Origin: Blastobasis lacticolella
Lineage: Eukaryota; Arthropoda; Insecta; Lepidoptera; Blastobasidae
Length of the DNA: 64,000 nt
Assembly (NCBI GenBank): GCA_905147135.1
Contig: LR990052.1
Coordinates: 751,501 to 815,500, forward strand
Direction: 5' to 3'
A model generated the notes under the pieces. The model ran no database searches. It saw nothing but the letters and a program-made list of their open reading frames with translations, and was not told the DNA's origin. Each line of letters starts with the position of its first letter. Position 1 is the first letter of the stretch. A program made the translations under genes and the position numbers. Positions 23,831-32,578 of the stretch are shown here, in pieces.

Positions 23831-24052
23831 AAAGTCGGATAACCCACAGCCATGTTTGCGTTTACTGAAATATTTTTTAAACTCCAAAACCGATTTTAAT
23901 AAGTCAAGAGAAGAACTATCTCGATTGGACTGGCTTTCAGATAAAGTAAATCGGTCCACCCGTTCGGGAACTACGATAACAGACAGAATCACACCTTCAT
24001 AGATCCACATATACGCAGATACACACACGTAAAACTTATAACACTCCTCTTT
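23831..24052 (+). repeat. Dispersed repeat family E, copy 1
   Basis: Contains aaaagtcggataacccacagcc, accgattttaataa, ccgttcggga.ctacga, then an aca-rich stretch ending cacacgtaaaacttataaca. The same order occurs at 31833-32080, at 30742-30895 and, split by an insertion, at 28995-29216. Confidence 0.6.
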
Positions 24053-24785
24053 TTCGCCGGGTTCGAGCAGTAAACCATATAGGATATGACATATACGAAC
24101 GACTGTTGATAATTATGCTATGGTGGTGGTATAAAGAAATCAAAAATATAGGCATCACACCTTACTAGCTATACTCCAGCTGTAAGTAAATAAAATCTAG
24201 AGTAAAATAGCTTTTAATATCAACGGATACTAGTTAATGCTGTAAACAGAATATTGCCTTGACTTTTGAAATCCAATCCAATCCAAAAAGTTGAAGTTGA
24301 TTATCTTGACTGAACGACGTGAAAAATAAAGGATTATGAGAATTGTCACTTGGCAACTCTATACGAGGCAAAAACCCACTGTTTTAAGAGCAAAAATCCC
24401 ATAAAATAAAGCTACCTTTTGAACTGAGGCCGTCCATTAGAGGCTAACACATAAAACGGTCAACTTTAACCTTTCGTGCACGAGGTGAAGAAAATTACGC
24501 CGTTAACGAGGTGGGGTCCGATGGACCCCAAGTAAATGTGTCTATATATCTGAGATATTAATATATATTTGTCATTTATTGCCTAGGTAGGATATTTTGA
24601 TTGATAATAAAATGAAAAATGCAAATAAATAAAGTTAAGTGTTTTATTAGACACTATGAAAAAGAAAACATGAGATCATAGTATAAATGGCCATTTTAAA
24701 GGGCCTTCGTATCAAAAAGCATATTAAAGCATTAAAAATGAACTAAATAACAAATCTACTTCAAAATAAAGATAAAAACTTATAT

Positions 24786-25486
24786 TTAATCACTGTCATT
24801 ATCTTCGCATTGACCACAAATTAACAGGGAGTGGTCCAAACATATGGGAACTTTGCATTTTTAGCAACGGTTTTTGGTTTTTCTGTCTTTATTTCGGGGA
24901 CAAAAAGAGCACCTTACTTTTTTACCATCATCTTCAGCTGGTTTAGCAATATTACCACTTGACTCTCCGAAATGTTGTTTCAATCGGCTGCGTAATTCTT
25001 GCGACAATCTCGTATTATTCTTCCTTTCTTTTAAGTGATCTTCTATGAGAGATAACCCCAATTGTCGAATGAAATTTCTCCTGGTGTCGGTTTTGCTTTT
25101 ATCTTTTTCATTATTTAGCAAATAAACAACCATCGCATTGACCCCTGCATGGTTCAGAAGCGAGAAAAAAAGTGGTCAGTGGCCAACGCTTTGAATTACG
25201 GGAAACATCAAACGTTCTTGTCAATTTATCGACTACGTCAACGCCACTTTTTGTTTTTATAGAATGTGATGATTTCAGGCTTTTGCTGTTCACCAGTCTC
25301 ATAATCAATTTGGGCATCATGATGCAGAGTTGAGAGCAAGTAAACCATCTTGCGTGGCTTAGGCACATAAGACACGAGTGTTACATCTTTCTGGAAGCCA
25401 AATAATGATGTATTTTCTGCTCTACTAGTCTTGAAGTCTTGGGGAATGCATGTCTTGTTTGCTCTAAGTATTCCAACTACTGTCAA
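24786..25486 (-). pseudogene. piggyBac transposase, C-terminal third, broken
   Basis: Three minus-strand frames together follow the C-terminal part of a piggyBac transposase (DDE_Tnp_1_7 family). The first (25486-25240) has the GFQKDVTLVSYVPK and PEIITFY blocks. The second carries KSGVDVVDKL, the block around the third catalytic aspartate, then RNSKRWPL. The third has NAMVVYLLNNE and the start of the cysteine-rich C-terminal domain (VRCSFC). Frame changes occur near 25245 and at an A7 run near 25167. An in-frame stop at 24861-24863 cuts the cysteine-rich domain, which continues to a normal end at 24786. The N-terminal part with the first two catalytic aspartates is absent. The transposase is dead. 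Confidence 0.88.
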
Positions 25487-25547
25487 TCCGACTTTCGGTT
25501 ATAATGGTTTTGAGTAACTTGATGTGTGGACTTGTATACTAAAAGGA

Positions 25548-25741
25548 GCATCCTGGGCAATCAGCTAGCTTCTTATTACTGATTGCCGAATCCTTTCACA
25601 CAAAACTCAAATTTTCCTGTATGGAACATAATTAAATTAATTAAGTACTTAAATATAATATGTATCATACAGGCAAATTTGAGTTTTGTGTGAAAGGATT
25701 CGCCAATCAGTAATAAGAAGCTAGCTGATTGCCCAGGATGC
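25548..25741. repeat. Large foldback (76-bp arms, 42-bp loop) inside the piggyBac element
   Basis: Arms at 25548-25623 and 25666-25741 are inverted copies with two mismatches by eye (74 of 76 matching), beginning GCATCCTGGGCAATCAGC. The loop is AT-rich. The arms are far more alike than the decayed transposase next to them. No clear target duplication was found at its edges, so it may be an independent foldback/MITE insertion or an internal rearrangement of the host element. Confidence 0.88.
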
Positions 25742-25842
25742 GCCGGGTGCAAAAGCAAATATTAAGTACACCACTCGTGGAGGCTCCTTTCGTGCATTCC
25801 ATAACTGAAAATGAAGCAAATATGCATGACACAAAAAAAAAC

Positions 25843-25886
25843 AGCAATATACATCAGCAAATATGCATTTGCTGATGTATATTGCT
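25843..25886. repeat. Perfect 20-bp hairpin, 4-nt loop
   Basis: AGCAATATACATCAGCAAAT at 25843-25862 is followed by loop ATGC and its exact reverse complement at 25867-25886. The core gcaaatatgcat also appears just upstream near 25816. It lies between the large foldback and the right terminal repeat of the piggyBac-like element. Confidence 0.9.
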
Positions 25887-26143
25887 AACAATAACAGCAA
25901 AAAAAAAAATTTTTTACTTACTTTTTAACCACGCGGTGAACGACGTGGGGTCCTGTGGACCCCAGAGGCCATTATCTCAAAATCCATAAGTAATTGCACA
26001 AAATTAGTTAAATAATCTTATTTTGGACCGTTTTAGTTAGAACTACCTAGAGTTATATTTTGCTTGCTGCAATATTAAAAATAATATAATCAAAATACTA
26101 CCGCTGGGGTCTGTAGGACCCCACCTTGTTCACGAAAGGTTAA

Positions 26144-27800
26144 TACAGATTTCGGCTGAACATCTTCGTAGCTTGCAGAAAAGTGGATTTAATTTGGATT
26201 AAATTCAGATCGGACTGTTTCTTTCTTGTTTAAAGTATTCGCTCTTCGATATCAATGAGGGTTTTCACTATTTCAGATGGCGTAATGTGAGTTCTGCTGT
26301 CAAAATAAAGCCCTGTCATTGGTTAAAATAGACCCGCAATTTTATAGCAGCACAGCAATATTTTGACAACGGACTTTACTTCTCACTAGCGTCATATTTT
26401 TAATTTTGAATTTGCAAGCACTCTCATTGAAAGTACTTGATTGTAATACTCAAAGAATTACATTATCGTTCCACAATTTTTTTCTTCTTTTGCATAAAAT
26501 ACTTAAGCTGCAAAATCGATATCTATTTAGTTTTTTCCTCCAAATAGCGCTCTTTGATAGTAGAAAGGATGTAATAAACCATTCTACACAGGATCGTACA
26601 ACAAATTATTTCCCATCCCGCAAAAGCCTAAGGAAAGTCCATACTCGGCCTTGTAACGGCGCGTGTGACCGTGGCCTTAGGATTCATTCATAAATCGCGT
26701 GAATGGCCGCCCACGCTCGCCGTACCCACTTTTCGGCAAGTGACTCAGCTTTTTAACAATGTAAATTGCAATTCTTTCTAGGAATTCGACGAAAGTGTTT
26801 ATAGAGAATACGTTTGTTTATCACTGGATGGTAATACGGCGAACGCAATTAATGATAATCGATAGTTTCGCGAAAACAATATAGTCTAAGATATAATAGG
26901 GATTTGGGGTAAATGACCCCTGAAAATATCCTCGTAAATTGCGATGTAGATTGGCCGTAGGATGTCAAGCCGTTGAGGAGTTCGTTAATATTTTCGTTAC
27001 AATTAATGTTTTATTATGTTCGACTTTTACGTGGGCATAATAAACGTAAGTAGCTAGTGTAACAAAGCTTCTTAATCCTTACAACGATACCGCATTTTAC
27101 AGTTCAACGCGTAGGTACTTGTGTTAGATCTAGTTTTCACTATTTTCTATGTAGAATATACTCAGAAATCACAACGACAGACTATACTTACTACCTACTA
27201 CTTACCTACGAGCATATGAAATACCTTAAATTTTTAAAGTTCTTGAATACAGTCTCCGACCATCTCCAATCCAAACCAGTAGTCTCAAAACGACGAAAGA
27301 TTCCTAACCAACTGTGGAATTTAACAAGGTCATATATTTAAGCTAGCTGCAGAAAATATATTCAAAGACGCTAACGACCGCGCCTCCGACACAATGTGAT
27401 GTGATAAACACCCGCTGGCTTCAGAAGTTACTGTTTTAAAACTCTATAGTTCGCAAGGTTGGGAACTCGGCTTGTTTATAGCGGAGTTGGTTACGACTTT
27501 GGGACACGGATTTTGATGGCCTCTGATATGTTCTAGGTCTAGGTCTGGTCTATTTCTCTGATATGTTGATATGTGTTTGTTTGGCTGATGGTTGATATGT
27601 TTGTTTCTATTAGGGAGGAAGGTAAAGGTGTGTGTAAATATAAATAAACGTAATATTTAGGTACTATGGTGACGCGACGATCAAAAATTAGTCTTGACCT
27701 CTGACACTTAGAAGCTCCATTCCAGTCTATGCCACCTCCTGCCAACAGTTAGCCCGGAGTTTAAACATATCTCTTACCACTTCGTCCCTCCAGCGATACC
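26144..27800. other. Non-coding DNA, nothing recognised
   Basis: AT-rich with no exon signal. Frames up to 95 codons have no recognisable domain. Confidence 0.4.
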
Positions 27801-27802
27801 CG

Positions 27803-27945
27803 GATCGTCCTAGTCCTAGCGCTTATCACGTCCTCTGCCAGGGTTCACTTCCCTGCTCATTCTTCTCCATTTCGCCCGGTCTTCGGCATCCTCGCGTCGA
27901 AAGCCATTGGCTCTCACATCCGAAACAGCGATGTCAATCCTTCGT
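27803..27945. repeat. Dispersed repeat family F, copy 2
   Basis: Second copy of the block at 9427-9530 (tcgtcctagtcctagcgc, ccagggttcacttccctgc, cattcttctcca), in the same orientation and slightly longer. Confidence 0.5.
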
Positions 27946-28982
27946 TTCTTTGGTCGCCCATGGGGCCTCTTTCCTGATACCAGGATTTCCTACGTATCCT
28001 TGAAACTTACGAGTGTGACCTTAAAGTTTAAGCACATAATATCACAGAAGAGTGCGCCTCAGAAGGCCTATTAAATTATAATTATTATCATATATACCTA
28101 CATATTTAGTTGTTTGGAACAATCAATGATGAGCATGCAAAACAAAGAGAAAAGTTGAATAAATAAATAAATGGCGTTTATTACACATAAACCCATAACA
28201 GGATAGGTACATTCAAATAGTAAAAAAAAGAAACAGTAACATTATAACCATAATGCATCGCTACCCGTGCCATGGGAAGACGTGCAAAGGGGTCACACTC
28301 AGCGTATGCCATGGCTGGTGCTATGGCGCTGGTTTTCAGTGCGCCCTACAGTGAAGCACGGACGAAAGTGATTCTTTATAACATGCCAATCTTTATTTAT
28401 AAATATCTAGTAAATATAATAATCATGTAATGTGTGTATGGGAGTGTGTGAGGGAACAGACTGTAAAAAAGTAATTTTCTATAATTTCTTTTGGCAAAAC
28501 GTGCAATATTTATAACAGAGCAAGCCTGTTATCAATTTATAACCACGTAAATATGGCACGTTGGCGGTACCTATGTAAGGCTCGGCGTGACCTACAGTCT
28601 GTGTAATCCAACTAAATTTAGAGGTCCATCGCTTGGGTGCCGCCATGAATATAAAGTTGCCTTTTCACTCAGCCGCGTATTCCCTTCGCATATTGCACCT
28701 AACTGGGCAACTATGTATCATAATATTAAATTATGATGTGTATTTTCTGCTGTTTTAAATTGTTTGTGGAACTCTTTGTATGTAGTCATAAACAGCTGTT
28801 CTGTTGTGGTTAGTTACCTTTTGTCGGTTCAGGTACAAATTTCGTTTTGGTAAACCTAGAAAGTATTTAATTAAGTGATCATCTTGGCTCGTCTTTGGAC
28901 TGACATGCCTGAGGATATACGGATAGCTGAATAAACTAAGAATCATTTCGATTAAACTGGTTTTTAAATAGGTAGAGAACAT
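27946..28982. other. Non-coding DNA, nothing recognised
   Basis: No exon was recognised. A 75-codon minus-strand frame (28755-28982) is AT-rich and unremarkable. Confidence 0.35.
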
Positions 28983-28994
28983 CGCATCGAAATC

Positions 28995-29216
28995 AGCACA
29001 TCCGTTCAGGAGTTTTTTTTATACCATTAAGGTGGCAAACAAGCTTGCTGCCTGCCTGATGGTAAGCAGTCACCGCAGCCTATGGACGTTTTCAATACCA
29101 GGGGCATCACCCACGCGTTGCCGACCCCGATAAACCTGTAGGAGATGCCATGTTACAGACAAACACGTAGATACGCATGCCAAACTTGATAAGTCTCCTC
29201 TCTGGAATAAAATCGG
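28995..29216 (+). repeat. Dispersed repeat family E, copy split by a LINE tail
   Basis: The left part (cacatccgttcaggag, to 29012) and right part (atgcca.gttacagacaaac through aaatcgggggttaaaaa, from 29145) together follow family E as seen uninterrupted near 31975-32080. The intervening 127 bp is a separate insertion. Confidence 0.6.
29013..29139 (-). mobile_element. LINE 3' end (family G) inserted in repeat E, 5-bp duplication
   Basis: Begins with eight T (minus-strand poly-A), then ataccattaaggtggcaaac and gatggtaagcagtcaccgcag, and ends near gataaacctgt. AGGAG lies on both sides (29008-29012 and 29140-29144), as expected for a short target-site duplication. It is heavily 5'-truncated, with only the 3' UTR present. 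Confidence 0.7.
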
Positions 29217-29474
29217 GGGTTAAAAATCCTAATTAATATAATAAATTGTCTGTCTGTATGTTACCTAGACTCGACGTGAGGCGACTCGACACTGCGGGAA
29301 TTATTTCTTTCGGCTAGTCTGTCTAGACACACAGGCAGATTATTATCTTTTCACTACAAAAAAACTGAACTGATTTTGACCAAACTTGGGAGGGACATTC
29401 TCGCGGACCCCGCGATGGACATAGGCTGTGTGACGTCATAAAGTCAACATGGCGGCTACCGCGACATAACGTAG
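29217..29474. other. Non-coding DNA, possible continuation of repeat E
   Basis: Contains 'cgcggaccccgcgatggac' and 'aagtcaacatggcgg'. No gene was recognised. Confidence 0.3.
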
Positions 29475-29733
29475 TAGAGCTCGTCTAGTCTAAAATGACG
29501 CGCCCCACTACTTAGTTAGTTGATTTCGATGTGTGAGTGCAAATATTGATAACGACACTTCATCTGTGTGGGAGCCAATGAACGACGCGTGCTCCTACGT
29601 TTGAATTTCACCGCCAACTGAATGACCAATTACAACGGCATTTGTATACCTATGTATTGCGTCCATATTTTAAACTTGCTTGTGTGCGTTAATGCGATAG
29701 TGGGGCGCGTCATTTTAAATTAGACGAGCTCTA
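29475..29733 (-). mobile_element. MITE with TA target duplication, copy 2 (opposite orientation)
   Basis: The element at 29477-29731 (255 bp) has the same GAGCTCGTCTA ends and TA flanks as the copy at 19628-19890, but its interior runs in the reverse direction (tcatctgtgtgggagc, cctatgtattgcgtcc and other blocks). A few small indels separate the copies. It has no coding capacity. Confidence 0.9.
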
Positions 29734-30741
29734 CGCGCGGAGGAAGTCGCGGACTGGCAGCTATAGGTAGTACACAATAAAAGCTCGCAGGCCTCCACTT
29801 GCCAACCCTAGCGTGAGTGTGTATATATGTATGTATGTATGTAGGTATGTAACCCCACGTCGCCTTGTAAATTACTAACGTTGCACAATAAAAATGGTTA
29901 ACACCGGCAGCCGTCAGCCGCGGCCTAGGAAGCCGCGTCGGAAGGCCGCCGGAGTTTGTAGTTGTTGGCTGTCCAGCGGCCGGCCAGACTGTCCACTGCA
30001 ATAATGTGCTGGGTGTCTGGCCATATAGGCATTTCATATTATGATTCATTTCATATATTACATTATTATCCTATGCAGTTTTTAAAAATGAAAGGAAAAA
30101 TTTTGGCGTTTCATGAAATAAATTTTATTTTTATTATTTAATAATAATCCTGGTTTCAACGATGAGCTATTGGGGCCAAAGAGACATGCTTATGACCCCT
30201 TCCTTTAGCCATTCTGTTGGATCAAAGATACCTTAAATACCCTGTAAGTTGTTATCACTGAAATAGATTTTTTAAAATAGTGATAATTAACTGACTATGA
30301 ACTGTATAGAAGACAGAATATCAACCTATAAAAACTAGTATAAAATGAGCTAGCATCTCTATAGACGCGCATAGCATTATTGGCTCCTTTTATACTGGCT
30401 TTGAGTAGGACGATATGCTCTCTTCTGTACAATGCACATATCGATTTCAAGAGACCATTGGCCCTCATTTCCTGCATCAGAAGATGACCTTGTAACGCTG
30501 CATGGTTTTAATCACCCCTACTCCTGTACGGGGGGAATAATAAATATGCTCTTCGCACGCACTCATACGGTTACGTCTGGAATTGACTGTTTTGTGGCAG
30601 TGGTTGTCAAAGTGTTGGAGTGTTTTACGGCGTGTAAAACAGCTACCGCTTTACATTAGCTGGTCCATGCGCTTGCATATGTAATAGAGGGTACAATTAA
30701 TATCCTACACTGATAGCTGTCGGAAAGCCGACAATGGACAA
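29734..30741. other. Non-coding DNA, nothing recognised
   Basis: A (GTAT)n stretch lies at about 29821-29848. A GC-rich stretch at 29900-29990 includes gcggcctaggaagccgc. No domain was found in the 109-codon minus-strand frame. Confidence 0.35.
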
Positions 30742-30895
30742 AGTCTAATTCAAATATTTTCCAAACTGTTTAACCGATTTCCAGCAACTGACTTTCAAAC
30801 GAAACCTAGACACAATGCTACAGACAGATATACAGATACACACGTCAAACTTAAACCATCCCTCTATTTACATGGGGGATAAAAAAAGCTTGGCT
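30742..30895 (+). repeat. Dispersed repeat family E, copy 2
   Basis: attcaaatattttccaaactg, taaccgattt, then acagacagatatacagatac and acacgtcaaactt, in family order. Confidence 0.5.
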
Positions 30896-30971
30896 GATAT
30901 AGCAGTCTATACCAGTCAGTTACCCCAGCAATTACCGTTTAACATTAGCTGGGCTGAACGCTTGTAGCCTT

Positions 30972-31195
30972 CATTATGACAGCCCATAACAGTCCACTGC
31001 AGGACTTAGGGCCTCTTCCATGAGACGCCTCTCAGAGATGAGAGGCGTCTCATGGAGGAGATGACATAATCTTCACGATTGGCAGGGAGGGATTGGAAAA
31101 ACGCTGCTGCCCATTTTACTTGCTGCTTGTCGTTGTACGATACCCGCGTAGGTAAGGGGTTGGTGCTATTCTCTGCCGGACACCACACGGCCGGT
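30972..31195 (-). repeat. Dispersed repeat family D, copy 3, with internal 17-bp hairpin
   Basis: Reverse complement of the family at 18852 (agcccataacagtccactgcagg, ctgctgcccattttact, gtacgatacccgcgta and other blocks). Inside it, 31017-31033 and 31040-31056 form a perfect hairpin (arm TCCATGAGACGCCTCTC, 6-nt loop) that replaces sequence present in the other copies. Confidence 0.6.
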
Positions 31196-31832
31196 TTGTA
31201 GCTTTCCCAGGGGTAAAAGAAACATGCTTCCCACATTGACAACCGCCGTCCAACCTGCGCCAAACACGCGGGCCACGATCCCGTGATGGACGACCGGCCT
31301 GCGCGGGCGCAGAGCACTCGTTAGCGCAGCGAATTACACTGCTCGTACCGTGAAGTTGTAGGTAAAGGTGGAGAGAACACTCCTAACACCTACTTGAATA
31401 CTGCTGTGTTCACGTAGGTCACGTAGATCATGTAGGTTCACGTAGCACGGGTGTGATACTCCTGGTATTGCAAATTTTCATAAACTGCGATAACTGGTCA
31501 CTATCAGGCAGGCAAAGAAGCTTGTTTGTCACCTTAGTGGTACATAAGTAACCTGTAGGCCTAGCACAATTTGCAATCGCGACATAGGTATTGCTATCTC
31601 TTTCGTCTTGGTATTGAGAGAAAGAGGCAAACGCTCTCTCGCGGCGTGAGCTTTGTCGCGGACACACTTGTGCTAGGGCCTCTGACGTACAAAAACCACC
31701 GACAGTGGCATGGTAGGCTGCTCATTGTTTTTAATATTTTGATTAGTAATGTTCCTTTGTCAATTATGTAACTTGTATTGTGCCGTGGTGTGCTATGTGT
31801 AATAACTGCTTTTACTTTCTTTCTTTCTTTCT
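31196..31832. other. Non-coding DNA, nothing recognised
   Basis: Short repeats 'cacgtaggtcacgtag' (about 31412) and 'gttcacgtagcacg' (about 31436) lie close together. A LINE-tail-like block 'gcttgtttgtcaccttagtgg' lies near 31520. Confidence 0.35.
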
Positions 31833-32080
31833 AAAAAGTCGGATAGCCCCCGACCAAGTTTACATACTCAAGTATTTTCTAAACTACTAAACAGATTTTA
31901 ATGAAACAAAGCTAAGAACCATCTCGTTACAATTGGCTTTCACATACAGAAAACCGCATCCAAATCTCTCCATCCGTTCAGGAGCCACGACGCTACAGAC
32001 AGACACACACCTCCACATATACACATATCGACAGATGCACAACAGACACACACGTCAAACGTATAACACTTGTCTTTTTT
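31833..32080 (+). repeat. Dispersed repeat family E, copy 3 (fullest)
   Basis: Starts aaaaagtcggatagccccc and runs through atccgttcaggagccacg to cacacgtcaaacgtataaca. It shows the uninterrupted order used to interpret the split copy at 28995. Confidence 0.6.
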
Positions 32081-32476
32081 GTTAGCGATTAAAAATACCT
32101 AATTGAAGTAATACGTTTATATTGCTCTCTCTATTTTGGGCGTCTAAAATATAATGTTTTTTGTCATCGTCTCGCTAAGAAGAAGACTACTCTCTCGCTC
32201 TTTGTGACCAGACCATCCTTTTGTATCCCTTTCAGACCATGTAGACTCACACAGGGGTTTAATATTTTATAGGTGTTTGCCTGAAGCTTTTGTTCGAAGT
32301 GTTCCCTCCATTTAAAATATACCGTCTTGGCCTATACCGCGGGTAATCATAATTAAACCACCGATGGATTGTAATTGCTTCGTTGTAACAGCTCTAGTTG
32401 TAGCAGCTCATGTGTAACGGATATGTTCACCGAACAAATCGGGTTTGATTGATCTGTGTGTGCGGTTGTTTGATAT
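32081..32476. other. Non-coding DNA flanking the gypsy element
   Basis: No feature was recognised. The last four bases (32473-32476, ATAT) match the bases after the other end of the gypsy element. Confidence 0.4.
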
Positions 32477-32537
32477 TTTGGAGGTCTTGAGTAGTGGGAT
32501 TAGTTAAACTCCGTAGACAAGTGTGGAATGGATATAA

Positions 32538-32541
32538 TTAC

Positions 32542-32543
<2 letters not shown>
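32538..32543. repeat. Target-site duplication of the Jockey LINE (TTACAG), left copy
   Basis: TTACAG at 32538-32543 recurs at 34589-34594. The matching site in the 5' LTR (39188-39194 region, attacagaaaatg) contains it once, so this is a true duplication. Confidence 0.9.

Positions 32544-32578
<35 letters not shown>

Larger units (their letters stand above)
24466..26143 (-). mobile_element. piggyBac-like DNA transposon (decayed), TTAA to TTAA
   Basis: The element at 24470-26139 (1670 bp) is flanked by TTAA at 24466-24469 and 26140-26143, the piggyBac target duplication. The ends are inverted repeats, CCTTTCGTGCACGAGGTG on the left and the complement of CCTTTCGTGAACAAGGTG on the right. Inside each end lie GGGGTCC/GGACCCC palindromes: one at the left (about 24513) and two at the right (about 25949 and 26105), an asymmetric sub-terminal arrangement seen in this superfamily. 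It carries the remains of a transposase on the minus strand and a foldback structure. With about two thirds of the transposase missing it cannot move by itself. Confidence 0.92.
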
